The notes under the pieces were generated by a model, which was given only the letters and a program-made list of their open reading frames with translations, did not search any database and was not told the DNA's origin. DNA of 64,000 nt, from the NCBI RefSeq assembly GCF_001831495.1, contig NZ_CP017689.1, positions 2,914,001-2,978,000 of the forward strand, given 5' to 3'. Made by a program: the position numbers and the translations under genes. Below are positions 1 through 9,066 of this stretch, piece by piece (positions within the stretch are counted from its first letter, which is position 1; each line of letters starts with the position of its first letter). The stretch comes from Thalassotalea crassostreae. GTDB taxonomy: Bacteria; Pseudomonadota; Gammaproteobacteria; Enterobacterales; Alteromonadaceae.

Positions 1-2672
1 ACTTCCACCACCGAGTTATCGCTTTTTAATATATCTAAAGCGACGTCATCAATGCCACTGCTATGAATAATTGGATCTAACCAGTAATCTTGGGTAAACG
101 TGCGATGCTCCGCGCGTCTATGCTCAGGAATAATGCACTCTAATGACTGACCGACAAGGTCTGCTGGTTTAAAACCAAGCATACGCTGGGTTGTCGCATT
201 TGCTTGGACAATGATGTCATGTTCATTAACCAGCATCATGGTAATTGGCGCATACTCAAGAATTAAATTAATGCGCTCTCGTTCTTTTAGTCGATCGCCA
301 ATGTCTTTAAATGCAATCACCGCTGAAAGGTTATTTTCATTGTCACCAAGAGGTGTCACAGAATATTCGACAAAAACCTTATCATTATGGTCTCGCCAAA
401 ACACATCAAAGTTGACGTTCATGGTTTTGTTAAGCGTTAACGCTTGCAAAATCGGGCTAGTTTCTCGAGTACGTTCCTCTCCCTCATTGTCATGATGATG
501 AAATAACTCTAAATGACTTTGACCTATCGCCTGTTGCTCGCTCAAATTAAGTAATTTTTCAGCCGATTTATTCAAGAACACGCATCGCCCTTGGTTATCT
601 ATACCAAAAATTCCATCGGCAACAGAAGCCAAGACTGTTCGCGATTTTCGTTCTGAAACTTCAAGTTCAGCGGTACGCTCAAGGACTATAGATTCCAGTT
701 GCTCTTTCGAACGGTTTGCAAGTTCGTTTGAACGTCTTGCGATAATAAATAAAAAGGCAGAAAGTGATATGATGATCAGTACAGTGATTAAGGTCACCAC
801 TAAGATTAAATCTCGTAATTTCAGATAGTTTTCATCATATTCAGTTTTATGAATTTCAGTAACAATAGTTAAGTTGTATTTCGACACCCAAGTCCAACTG
901 CCGACTACTAAATCATTTTTATAATTTAAATACCCTTCAAAATTGCTGCCATTCAATCCAAGTTGCGTGCTTTGTACAATTGGATTTTTTTCAACCTCTG
1001 GCAGTTTTACATTTAAAATACTTGATTGATTTGTCGTTATCGTGCCGTTATTAATTAAATCATTCTTAAAGCGTGTTGCCGAAATCATACTACCGCTGGT
1101 ATCGATAGCATACGCATCAAATGAATCACCTAGTCCTGATTTTGCAAAGAGCGATGAAAAACTCTTTACTGGGTCAAAACTAAGAGCAAAAATAGCTATC
1201 ACCTCTCCTGATTCATCTTTAACAGGTGTTGCGATAAAGACCAAGGCATCACTGGTGTATGCTTTTTTGCCTGACACATCCACCGCAGGAACAAACAAAG
1301 TGCGACCTTCGAGTACCTCATTGAAAACAGCAACCCTTTGCAGTGCTAATTCACTTTTTTGCCCTATCACTAAATCTTCACTATTATATAAATTTCTGCC
1401 ATCGTTATCGATGATATGGAATCCACGTGAATTAATTGTTGTCGAAGGCCTTATCTTGAAAAAGTGTGCTAAATCTTTATTAATTTGCCTTTGCTGGTCA
1501 TCAGTTGCTTGGTTATATGTATTTAATTGGCTAACTAAATCTATAAATTCCGGCAAAAGACTTATTTCTTCAATGAGATCCTTTCTTGATGAATACCAAG
1601 TATCTAGGTCGCTAGTAATCAACGATTGGTCTAAATCAATAAAGTGTTTAATATCCTCTTCTGCTTGTTGTTTATAATCGGTTAAATACCAATTAACGAT
1701 TGAAAACAGCACAGCTAAGATCAGCGTGTTAGTTAAAAAGTAAATGATCTTAAACCTTGAGGTGCCGAACTTTAGAGCAAGCTCGTCGGAGTGTTTTATG
1801 CCATAACGAACTAATAATAGTCCGGTAAGGATGGCAATTAAAATATAAACATAGCTGGTATAATTCGCTTGTACTGATTCTATTAAACCTTGTTCTTCAA
1901 GAGAGTCTGTCCACTGTAATTGACTGTCTATCCAATGGGCCTCACCTAATTGAGAAATGCCCCAATTTAATATTTCAGCAAGTTCTGGTTTATTTTTGTC
2001 GACACAAAAACCTAAATTAAATGTGGGTAAATGATCTAACGGGATGCTTTTAAAGCGCGCCTTATTTCGGTTTCTTTCACTATAAAGTAAACTGACCGCA
2101 CTGGTTATAAATCCGGTTATCTTGCCTTTACTAACTTGCTCTAAGCCTTTCTCTAAGCTGTCCACTTCAATGGAGTTTTTCTCACCAACTAAAGCTATAG
2201 CATGCTCTAAATTAACGTAACCATTAACCACACCTATAGTGGCGTCTTTGCTTAATTGGCCAATATCTTTAATCGATGAATCAATTGGAAGCGCCAAAAT
2301 AGAAGTACGTTTTAACATCGGCTCAGTGATCAATACTTCTTTTTCTCTTGCCGGACTATAAGAACACAAGGAAAGCGCATCGATTTGATGATTTTTAACT
2401 TTATCGTACTCATTTTTAAAGGTTGTTGCGGATGTGACAGTTAATGTTAGCGGTAAAATTTCATTCAGCTTTTGTCGATATAACACCCCAATCCCAGCCG
2501 GGTTACCTTGTTCATCAAGGTAATCTAACGGTGCAACACCAGCGTCAATGGCAATATTAATTTGAGGATTATCGTTCGCCCATCGCTTTAAGTTTTCAGG
2601 TAGTTCTGCAGCGCTAACATTTGCAGAAAACTGTATAACCAATAGTGCAACGATATTTATTAATATTTTCAT
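1..2672 (-). CDS. Membrane-bound sensor protein with SBP_bac_3, extracytoplasmic sensor and PAS domains (partial, 3' end outside window)
   Basis: The frame is open from the ATG at 2672 to the window edge (890 codons). Residues 1-22 form a signal peptide. Residues ~35-255 read as a family-3 periplasmic solute-binding domain. Hydrophobic segments lie at ~270-290 and ~307-328. Residues ~340-600 look like a Cache-type extracytoplasmic sensor, followed by a third membrane segment at ~619-645 and a short coiled coil. Two PAS-like domains follow (~675-790 and from ~797). This order is typical of hybrid histidine kinases or diguanylate cyclases, whose output domain would lie beyond base 1, so the output type cannot be told. 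It is divergent from the response regulator at 2795, which suggests a signalling pair (inference). The solute-binding module implies sensing of a small periplasmic ligand. Confidence 0.85.
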   Translation of the reverse strand, partial: MKILINIVALLVIQFSANVSAAELPENLKRWANDNPQINIAIDAGVAPLDYLDEQGNPAGIGVLYRQKLNEILPLTLTVTSATTFKNEYDKVKNHQIDALSLCSYSPAREKEVLITEPMLKRTSILALPIDSSIKDIGQLSKDATIGVVNGYVNLEHAIALVGEKNSIEVDSLEKGLEQVSKGKITGFITSAVSLLYSERNRNKARFKSIPLDHLPTFNLGFCVDKNKPELAEILNWGISQLGEAHWIDSQLQWTDSLEEQGLIESVQANYTSYVYILIAILTGLLLVRYGIKHSDELALKFGTSRFKIIYFLTNTLILAVLFSIVNWYLTDYKQQAEEDIKHFIDLDQSLITSDLDTWYSSRKDLIEEISLLPEFIDLVSQLNTYNQATDDQQRQINKDLAHFFKIRPSTTINSRGFHIIDNDGRNLYNSEDLVIGQKSELALQRVAVFNEVLEGRTLFVPAVDVSGKKAYTSDALVFIATPVKDESGEVIAIFALSFDPVKSFSSLFAKSGLGDSFDAYAIDTSGSMISATRFKNDLINNGTITTNQSSILNVKLPEVEKNPIVQSTQLGLNGSNFEGYLNYKNDLVVGSWTWVSKYNLTIVTEIHKTEYDENYLKLRDLILVVTLITVLIIISLSAFLFIIARRSNELANRSKEQLESIVLERTAELEVSERKSRTVLASVADGIFGIDNQGRCVFLNKSAEKLLNLSEQQAIGQSHLELFHHHDNEGEERTRETSPILQALTLNKTMNVNFDVFWRDHNDKVFVEYSVTPLGDNENNLSAVIAFKDIGDRLKERERINLILEYAPITMMLVNEHDIIVQANATTQRMLGFKPADLVGQSLECIIPEHRRAEHRTFTQDYWLDPIIHSSGIDDVALDILKSDNSVVE

Positions 2673-2794
2673 TAAATTAAAAAAACTTCCAATTTTATTC
2701 TAGTATAATTAAAGGTAGCTAATGTAGAGCGTAAACGATAGCTTAATTAGCAACTTTTAATTCTTTCGTAATTACAACAATCAATAAGACTTTC

Positions 2795-3685
2795 ATGAAC
2801 GATAATTCTCTCAGCAAATTAGAACAAAAATCTGTATTGCTTATGAACTTTGAAAATTCAGCAACCGAGCAGATATTAACTCTTATTGAACACTTTAACT
2901 TTAACAGCAATTTGGCAACAAACAAGCAGCAACTTGATAATTACATAAAAGCTAAACAATATGATTTAATTATATTTTTTATTAATAACCCAGACAATAA
3001 AGATGCTTTTAGCATTACTTCTGAATTACGAAACCAAAGGGCTACTTTTAAACTTCCGATTGTTATTATATCTACAATTATAGAACCAAATTGGGTGAAT
3101 TCGATTGTTGTTGCGGGGGTGACTGAATACATAGTGCCACCACTAAATCAGCAAGTATTGATGACCCGTTTTATTCATGCGATTGAATATCCTATAAGAA
3201 ATCATCAAACTAATATGATTGTTAATCCTGCACGAACATTCACCCAAAAAAATATAAGTGATTTATGTGTTTTAGTTGTCGATGATATTAGTGATAATAT
3301 TGAGATTATTACCGGTGTTATCGGTGGTTCATACAAAGTAAAAGCTGCTAAGAATGCGGCCCAAGCGATGAAAGTGTGTTTGTCAGATTCGCCGCCTGAA
3401 TTAGTATTACTTGATATTATGATGCCAGGTATTGATGGGTTAACTTTTTGCAAACAATTAGCCGCAAATCCATTAACTCAGGATATTCGGGTGATATTCA
3501 CTAGCGCATTAACCTCCACTGATGATGTGGTCAGAGGCTTGAAACTTGGCGCTGTAGATTATATTCCAAAACCAATAATTCCAGAGATTTTATTAGCAAG
3601 AATCGATGTTCACAGTAAGCTGATTATTCAGCGTCGAGCGTTGCAAGCGCAAATTGATTTAATGTTAGACAATGCCCAGCGCTAA
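2795..3685 (+). CDS. Double-receiver response regulator, N-terminal receiver degenerate
   Basis: A 296-residue protein with two receiver-like folds and no DNA-binding or enzymatic output. The C-terminal receiver (~158-275) is canonical: acidic pair D163/D164, phosphoacceptor D207 in LLDIMMPGIDG, S237 and K259. The N-terminal half (~13-130) has the same pattern but lacks the chemistry: the position aligned to D207 is F62 and the one aligned to K259 is P115. It is therefore a pseudo-receiver, perhaps for binding or dimerisation (inference). A charged helix ends the protein. It is divergent from the sensor gene ending at 2672 and is probably its partner. No strong ribosome-binding site precedes the ATG. 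Confidence 0.85.
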   Translation: MNDNSLSKLEQKSVLLMNFENSATEQILTLIEHFNFNSNLATNKQQLDNYIKAKQYDLIIFFINNPDNKDAFSITSELRNQRATFKLPIVIISTIIEPNWVNSIVVAGVTEYIVPPLNQQVLMTRFIHAIEYPIRNHQTNMIVNPARTFTQKNISDLCVLVVDDISDNIEIITGVIGGSYKVKAAKNAAQAMKVCLSDSPPELVLLDIMMPGIDGLTFCKQLAANPLTQDIRVIFTSALTSTDDVVRGLKLGAVDYIPKPIIPEILLARIDVHSKLIIQRRALQAQIDLMLDNAQR

Positions 3686-3811
3686 TCTCACAAAGCCAAG
3701 TGATAACCAGATTTTCAACATTTCTCAATACTAGGCATATAACTTACCCTTCCGTATCAGCAATCGTTGACCTGCCCCATTTCAATGAAAGGTTTTAGCA
3801 ATGTTCCAATA

Positions 3812-3850
3812 AGAAAAAACCACCAAAACATTACTCTGTTATGGTGGTTA
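3812..3850 (-). terminator. Rho-independent terminator of grpE
   Basis: Inverted repeat AACCACC ... GGTGGTT with an extended inner stem. Read on the minus strand it is followed by a run of T. It lies about 75 bases beyond the grpE stop codon. Confidence 0.75.
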
Positions 3851-3923
3851 ATTAATTGGGTTTTGTATTGAGGTTAACACCCGAGCTGGGCGTTATAGAT
3901 TTGGCCCTATTACTTAAAAGCTA

Positions 3924-4562
3924 TTACTTAGAAACCATAACCATAGCAGGACGAATCAAACGACCATTTAATTCATAACCTTTTTGCATTACCGCGATAA
4001 CAGTATTAGCAGCAACACCTTCGACTTCCTGCATCGACATTGCTTGATGTAATTCAGGGTTAAATGGCTGATCTTGTGGATCAATCGCAGTTACTGCGAA
4101 TTTTTCCAAACCAGAAATTAAGCCTTGCAATGTTAAGTTAACACCTTCAAATATCGCTTTTTGCTCTTCAGCTTCTGCGTCAATTGTTGCTAATCCACGT
4201 TCGAGGTTATCAACAACTGTTAACATTTCAACGGCAAATTTCTCTAATGCGAACTTCTTAGCTTTGTCGACTTCTTGAGCACTACGACGACGCATATTAT
4301 CTACTTCAGCTTTAGCACGGATTACGGCATCTTTGTTGCCATCAATAGTTGCTTGTGCCGCAGCAAGCGCCTGCTCTAACTCAGCAATTTTCTCTTGCTC
4401 TGGACTTAAAGTCGGTTGTTCCTGCTCTGCTGACTCATTAGATTCAGCAGAATCAACTACTTCACCTTCAACAGCCTGACTCTCAGCATTAATGTCTGCC
4501 TGATTTTGTTCTATATTCTCATCATTAGTTGGCTTGTCTGTATTAGTTGACTCAGTTGTCAT
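3924..4562 (-). CDS. grpE: Nucleotide exchange factor GrpE
   Basis: GrpE releases ADP from DnaK in the DnaK-DnaJ-GrpE chaperone cycle in the cytoplasm. The 212-residue product has an acidic, low-complexity N-terminus, a long coiled coil (~residues 60-135) with the family stretch [12 protein letters not shown], and the C-terminal beta-wing domain ending in [14 protein letters not shown] start it at the ATG at 4562, which follows GGAG by seven bases; a frame extension from an upstream TTG adds only four residues. It is monocistronic, divergent from nadK, with a heat-shock promoter at 4605-4632 and its own terminator. dnaK and dnaJ are not in the window. Confidence 0.95.
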   Translation of the reverse strand: MTTESTNTDKPTNDENIEQNQADINAESQAVEGEVVDSAESNESAEQEQPTLSPEQEKIAELEQALAAAQATIDGNKDAVIRAKAEVDNMRRRSAQEVDKAKKFALEKFAVEMLTVVDNLERGLATIDAEAEEQKAIFEGVNLTLQGLISGLEKFAVTAIDPQDQPFNPELHQAMSMQEVEGVAANTVIAVMQKGYELNGRLIRPAMVMVSK

Positions 4563-4604
4563 TGATAACTCCAAAAGATACGTTAAATTCTCTAATTGTG
4601 GTAA

Positions 4605-4632
4605 TTATGGGGTCTTAAAGCTAGGTTTCAAG
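4605..4632 (-). promoter_or_regulatory. Heat-shock (sigma-32) promoter of grpE
   Basis: On the minus strand the sequence reads CTTGAAA, 13 bases, CCCCATAA. This agrees closely with the sigma-32 consensus (CTTGAAA, 11-16 bases, CCCCATnT). It ends about 43 bases before the grpE ATG. Confidence 0.85.
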
Positions 4633-4735
4633 CAGAAAATTAAACTATTTCGCAAAAGTGCTCTTTACAATAGGTAAAATAACAGTAAAACTGCCATAAT
4701 TAATAAAAAACAATCAACTACTTAGTGCACAATAA

Positions 4736-5617
4736 ATGACGCAAACGTATAAAACCATAGGCCTAATTGGAAAACCTGATCACGATGGCGCACTTGCGAC
4801 CATTGCAGCGTTGCATCATTTTTTGGAAGATAATAACTATCATGTTTTGATAGAAGCGAAAGTTGCCAAAGTTCTAAATAAAGCCGAACACTATGGTAAT
4901 GAAATCACCGCTATTGGCGAACAAGCAGATCTTGCCATTGTCGTCGGTGGCGACGGTTATATGCTTGGCGCGGCACGAGTGCTTTCTTGCTATGACATTG
5001 GCGTTATCGGCGTTAACCGTGGCAACTTGGGTTTTCTTACTGATTTATCTCCGGATAACTTAATTGAGCCATTAGAAGCGATACTTGCCGGTCACTATAA
5101 AACTGAACATCGATTTTTAATCACTGCTGAAGTATATCGCCATGGCCAACTAAAAAGCTCAAATAGTGCGATGAACGAAGCGGTACTTCACCCTGGTAAA
5201 GTTGCCAGTATGATGGAATTTGAAGTATACATTGACGATGATTTTATGTTTTCTCAACGCTCTGATGGCTTGATTGTAGCAACACCTACCGGTTCGACCG
5301 CTTATTCTATGTCAGCGGGCGGCCCAATCATGACGCCAAAACTGAATGCCTTGTCATTGGTTCCGATGTTTCCCCACACACTAACGTCAAGACCTATTGT
5401 CGTTGATGGCGACTCGGTATTGAAACTTGTTGTCGCAGCAGAAAACCATGAGGAACTGCAAGTCAGTTGTGACGGCCATGTCATTCTCGCGGTTATGCCA
5501 GGTGACGAAATTATTATTAAGAAAAGTAAATATACATTACGACTAATCCACCCAACCGATCACAATTACTTTAAAGTGTTACGTAATAAATTAAGTTGGG
5601 GCAATAAGATTTACTAA
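4736..5617 (+). CDS. nadK: NAD kinase
   Basis: NadK phosphorylates NAD+ to NADP+ using ATP in the cytoplasm and is the only route to NADP in most bacteria. At 293 residues it matches the usual length. The GGDG motif is at residues 71-74 (D73 is the catalytic base in this family), and a second conserved stretch, [21 protein letters not shown], lies in the C-terminal domain. It sits between divergent grpE and downstream recN, an order common in gammaproteobacteria. No strong ribosome-binding site precedes the ATG, but the start fits homologous N-termini. Confidence 0.95.
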   Translation: MTQTYKTIGLIGKPDHDGALATIAALHHFLEDNNYHVLIEAKVAKVLNKAEHYGNEITAIGEQADLAIVVGGDGYMLGAARVLSCYDIGVIGVNRGNLGFLTDLSPDNLIEPLEAILAGHYKTEHRFLITAEVYRHGQLKSSNSAMNEAVLHPGKVASMMEFEVYIDDDFMFSQRSDGLIVATPTGSTAYSMSAGGPIMTPKLNALSLVPMFPHTLTSRPIVVDGDSVLKLVVAAENHEELQVSCDGHVILAVMPGDEIIIKKSKYTLRLIHPTDHNYFKVLRNKLSWGNKIY

Positions 5618-5628
5618 AATCTTATTGC
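5601..5628 (+). terminator. Perfect hairpin spanning the nadK stop codon
   Basis: Twelve bases at 5601-5612 (GCAATAAGATTT) are exactly complementary to 5617-5628, with a four-base loop. The nadK TAA starts in the loop and ends at the stem. No T-run follows, so it may be a 3'-end stabilising hairpin or a weak terminator rather than a classical intrinsic terminator. Confidence 0.5.
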
Positions 5629-5760
5629 TGGTCACCACACAACATTCTATAACATCCACGAATACTTAAGTATTGCTAGCACCTTAACACCATTAATTTC
5701 GCCACTCACTTTCCGTGCAAAGATTAAACTTGCATTAGCTGAATAACACTGGTAACTTTA

Positions 5761-5791
5761 CTGTATATTTTAACAGTGGTTATATTTACAG
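5761..5791 (+). promoter_or_regulatory. LexA (SOS) box, with a weaker overlapping second box, upstream of recN
   Basis: CTGTATATTTTAACAG at 5761-5776 fits the LexA consensus CTG-N10-CAG with an AT-rich core. A second, imperfect copy (GTG-N10-CAG) lies at 5776-5791 and shares one base. recN is a strongly SOS-induced gene in Escherichia coli with more than one LexA box, so the placement 43-72 bases upstream of the start is as expected. Confidence 0.8.
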
Positions 5792-5833
5792 TATTTTCTA
5801 TTCCACTAATGGGTATATCAAAAGGTTGTGTGC

Positions 5834-7504
5834 ATGTTACTTAATTTAACGATTAAAAATTTCGCTATCGTCAGTTACGTTGAAGTTGACTGGCAAAAAG
5901 GAATGACGACAATTACCGGTGAAACTGGCGCAGGAAAATCGATAGCGATTGATGCGTTAGGACTTTGCTTAGGCGAGCGTGCATTAACTAATACCGTTAG
6001 ACCTGGCAGTGACAAGGCAGAACTTTGCGCAAGCTTTGATGTAACCGATAACAAAAGCGCTCGTCAATGGCTTGATGCCCATGACCTACAGAATGACGAT
6101 GAATGTATTATTCGACGAGTCATTAGTTGTGAGGGCCGCTCCCGAGCTTATATCAACGGTAACTCAGTGCCACTAAATCAGCTAAAAACACTTGGCGAGA
6201 AGTTAATCAATATTCATGGTCAGCATGATCACCAATTGTTATTAAAATCGACAGAACAACGCCGCTTGCTTGATGCTTATGCAAATCACCAACCTATGTT
6301 AGCTAAGCTACAAAGTGCACAAAAGCAATGGCGTCATCTCAACAATGAGTTAGCGACTCTTCAACAACAAAAACAACAACGTCAAGCTGAACAGCAGTTA
6401 TTGCACTATCAGGTTCAAGAGCTTGATGAATTCAATATCCAAGATGGTGAATTTACCCAATTAGAAAACGACTTTAAACGACATGCTAATGCTCAAAAAC
6501 TGATGATATTATCGGAGCAAAGCCTGCAAACGTTAGCAAACGATGAACAGATGAACGCGATTAGCGCGTTACAGCAATCATTAGACAGCTTGTCACAATT
6601 AAGCGAAATAGATAGTAACGCTAAGGCAATCACTAGCTTAGTAGAAGAAGCAAAAATTAGTTTAGAAGAAGCATGTAATGATCTAAATCATTACCAACAA
6701 AGTATTGAAATAAACCCTGAACAATACGCGTTGATTGAAGAACGATACTCTACTGCAATAAATCTTGCGCGAAAGCATCATATCGAACCTGAAAATTTGC
6801 TCGAACACCATAAAGGTTTAGCGGCACAGTTAGCCAGTATCGCCAATGATGACATGAGACTAGAGCACATTGATAATGAGCTGCAAGATTGTCTGCATCA
6901 GTACCAACAACTAGCAACTAAACTTAGCGCATCGAGACAAAAGCAAGCGAAACTATTGGCGCAGAAAATCTCATCGGCGATGCATGAATTAAATATGCCA
7001 GATGCAAAATTTGAGTTGCAGTTAACAACAAATGAAAGCAGCGAACCAGCCATGTATGGTTTAGATAACATCGAGTTTGTTGTTGCTATGAACCCTGGTC
7101 AGTCGCTTGAGTCAATGGCAAAAGTTGCCTCTGGTGGAGAGCTTTCTCGCATCAGTTTAGCGATTCAAGTAATTTTGGCCGAAAAAGTCGATACACCGGT
7201 ACTTATTTTTGATGAAGTGGATGTTGGTATTAGCGGCCCAACAGCGGCGAAAGTTGGTCAACAATTGCAGCGTCTTGGCCAAAATACACAAGTAATTTGT
7301 GTTACTCACTTACCGCAAGTCGCAGCAAAAGGTGACCAACAATTGTTTGTCTCTAAACTAATCGACGGTAAACAAACTCAGACTCAAGTAAGCCATTTAT
7401 CAGCAGTTGCTCGTGAAAACGAAGTGGCGAGATTATTAGCTGGTGATCAAATTAGCCAAAGCAGTTTAGCAAATGCCAAAGAGTTACTCGCAAAAACGGC
7501 TTAA
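5834..7504 (+). CDS. recN: DNA repair protein RecN
   Basis: RecN is an SMC-like ATPase that helps recombinational repair of double-strand breaks. The 556-residue product has Walker A GETGAGKS at residues 29-36, long coiled-coil arms (~150-370, rich in Q, L and E), the ABC signature ASGGELSRISLAI and Walker B VLIFDEVDVGISG. I use the ATG at 5834 (MLLNLTIKNFAIV, as in relatives), preceded by AAAGG at eight bases, rather than the GTG six bases earlier. Control by the LexA boxes at 5761-5791 is very likely. Confidence 0.96.
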   Translation: MLLNLTIKNFAIVSYVEVDWQKGMTTITGETGAGKSIAIDALGLCLGERALTNTVRPGSDKAELCASFDVTDNKSARQWLDAHDLQNDDECIIRRVISCEGRSRAYINGNSVPLNQLKTLGEKLINIHGQHDHQLLLKSTEQRRLLDAYANHQPMLAKLQSAQKQWRHLNNELATLQQQKQQRQAEQQLLHYQVQELDEFNIQDGEFTQLENDFKRHANAQKLMILSEQSLQTLANDEQMNAISALQQSLDSLSQLSEIDSNAKAITSLVEEAKISLEEACNDLNHYQQSIEINPEQYALIEERYSTAINLARKHHIEPENLLEHHKGLAAQLASIANDDMRLEHIDNELQDCLHQYQQLATKLSASRQKQAKLLAQKISSAMHELNMPDAKFELQLTTNESSEPAMYGLDNIEFVVAMNPGQSLESMAKVASGGELSRISLAIQVILAEKVDTPVLIFDEVDVGISGPTAAKVGQQLQRLGQNTQVICVTHLPQVAAKGDQQLFVSKLIDGKQTQTQVSHLSAVARENEVARLLAGDQISQSSLANAKELLAKTA

Positions 7505-7659
7505 ACCGAAGGTTTTAGACTGTAAAGAGTCAAAGTTAGTTCACTTTGATTCAAAGAAAGCGAGTTTTAGTAAAATTTTTGTCATATAGACAATAAAACA
7601 CTTTAATCTAGTGCAACGCTTAGTTATTATCCTTGAACTAGATTTAAAGGAATCATGAG

Positions 7660-7998
7660 ATGTTAACTCGCGCAGTAATATTAACATTAGCTCTAAGCTT
7701 AACTTCAGCTTGTGTTTATAAAATTGATGTTCCACAAGGTAATTACCTGGAACAAAAAGAAATTGATAAATTACAAGTCGGTATGACTAAAGAACAAGTA
7801 AAGTATATTCTTGGAAACCCAGTGATCAGAGATAGTTTCAATAATGACACTTGGTATTATGTTTACGAATTTTTATCAGGAAAGGGTGAAGAGTTTGATA
7901 AACGTAAAAGACTCACACTTAGATTTGAGCAAGAAGTCCTAGCAAGTGCTGAAGGTGATTTTGAAATTAAAGAAGGTTTCTATATTCCAATTCAATAA
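7660..7998 (+). CDS. bamE: Outer membrane assembly lipoprotein BamE (SmpA/OmlA family)
   Basis: BamE is a small lipoprotein of the beta-barrel assembly (BAM) complex at the inner face of the outer membrane. The 112-residue product has a lipoprotein signal ending LTSAC (lipid-modified Cys about residue 18) followed by the SmpA/OmlA domain. The domain includes the family pattern KLQVGMTKEQVKYILGNPV and DTWYYVYEF. AAGGA lies about ten bases before the ATG. It follows recN, as in many gammaproteobacteria, and ends with a strong terminator. Confidence 0.93.
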   Translation: MLTRAVILTLALSLTSACVYKIDVPQGNYLEQKEIDKLQVGMTKEQVKYILGNPVIRDSFNNDTWYYVYEFLSGKGEEFDKRKRLTLRFEQEVLASAEGDFEIKEGFYIPIQ

Positions 7999-8040
7999 AG
8001 TCACCTGCTGTTAGGTCAACTAATGGCCAGGACAAACATA

Positions 8041-8067
8041 AAAAAACCAGCATAGTGCTGGTTTTTT
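8041..8067 (+). terminator. Bidirectional rho-independent terminator
   Basis: AACCAGCA, a three-base loop and TGCTGGTT, flanked by A6 and T6, form a symmetrical intrinsic terminator. It lies between bamE (+) and the convergent operon ending at 8143 (-), so it can serve both. Confidence 0.9.
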
Positions 8068-8142
8068 GTTTTCTAAGCTTTCGTCATTTATTTATTTTTC
8101 TATACTTCCTGGCCCTTTGGACAGCCAAGGCGTAATGCAGTA

Positions 8143-9063
8143 TTAAAAATAATAGCCATTTGCTTTTGTTAATAATTGTGCGCTATCAATTTTTTCTAAT
8201 GCGCAGCTTTTCACATCAGACTTATGAAAAACTAACACTTTGTCTGTGGCACGACTATTCATTTTTTCGCCACCACCAACAAAAATAAAGGTTACATATT
8301 CATCATCAGGAATTGCTTTTAAGCTCACACCGTAGTCACAAAGAACTCTTGTGGTATCGGTTTCCATATCAGCAAAGTATTGTTTTTGCTTGGCTTCCAA
8401 TTCAGCTTTAGTTTGCTTCGCCTTTTTTGCCATTTGAGCATTCTTAGTACGAAGTTTTTCACTTTCTTTTTTGATCTCTTTTTGCATTAGCTTAAGTTTT
8501 TCAATTTTTTTATCATACTCAGCGAGCTCTTCTTTTTCAGCATGTCGTTTTTCATAACTTAAGTCACGTTCAGCACGAGCTAAGTCGCGTTGTTTATATG
8601 CTAATTCACGCTCTTGTTCTCTTAGTTCACGTTGCATATCAGCCTCCTGATAAGCTAACTCCATTGCAACTTCAGCTTCTGCCATCGCCGCTTCTAATTC
8701 GGCTTGAAACTCTTCATCAAACAAACCTTCCATACCTTTGGGTGCAACCGGTACGACTGGCGTTCTTGGCATGACTGGCATATTAGGGCTAATTGAGCGC
8801 ATCGAACCGCGGCTAGTCATGGTAAACACAGCGCCTTGACCTGCTAGATATGTATGTTCAACATTACTTAACCATGGTCCATGTGGTGTAACCTTTTTAG
8901 CGACAGATGTTTTTACAATATCACTCATAATATCGAGCTGTTTATGAATATCCTCAAACTGTTGTGCTTGACTCAAAAAAGGTATCATTGCAGCTATTGC
9001 AACTGACGTTGCGACTACTTTAGAGAAATTATTTTTAAACGTATTTACCTTAAAATTATTCAT
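8143..9063 (-). CDS. Exported coiled-coil protein, last gene of ECF sigma operon
   Basis: I do not recognise a named family. The 306-residue product has a cleavable-type signal sequence (hydrophobic residues ~14-30, then SQAQ). A Pro- and Met-rich stretch follows (~80-105). Residues ~110-220 are a very charged coiled coil dominated by E, K, R and Q, with heptad-like repeats of the AYKQRDLARAERDLSYEKR type. The C-terminal ~70 residues look globular with two Cys. GGAG is well placed before the ATG. It starts three bases after the anti-sigma-like gene, so all three are one operon. A role in the periplasm or at the cell envelope, under control of the sigma factor, is inference. Confidence 0.8.
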   Translation of the reverse strand: MNNFKVNTFKNNFSKVVATSVAIAAMIPFLSQAQQFEDIHKQLDIMSDIVKTSVAKKVTPHGPWLSNVEHTYLAGQGAVFTMTSRGSMRSISPNMPVMPRTPVVPVAPKGMEGLFDEEFQAELEAAMAEAEVAMELAYQEADMQRELREQERELAYKQRDLARAERDLSYEKRHAEKEELAEYDKKIEKLKLMQKEIKKESEKLRTKNAQMAKKAKQTKAELEAKQKQYFADMETDTTRVLCDYGVSLKAIPDDEYVTFIFVGGGEKMNSRATDKVLVFHKSDVKSCALEKIDSAQLLTKANGYYF

Positions 9064-9066
9064 TAT

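Noticed and set aside
1042-1677. Open frame of 211 codons on the plus strand in the left sensor region
   Set aside because: Antisense to the sensor gene, whose domains are recognisable on the other strand.
7505-7659. TCAAAGT...ACTTTGA inverted repeat after recN as a terminator
   Set aside because: Only seven base pairs, AT-rich and without a following T-run; too weak to call.
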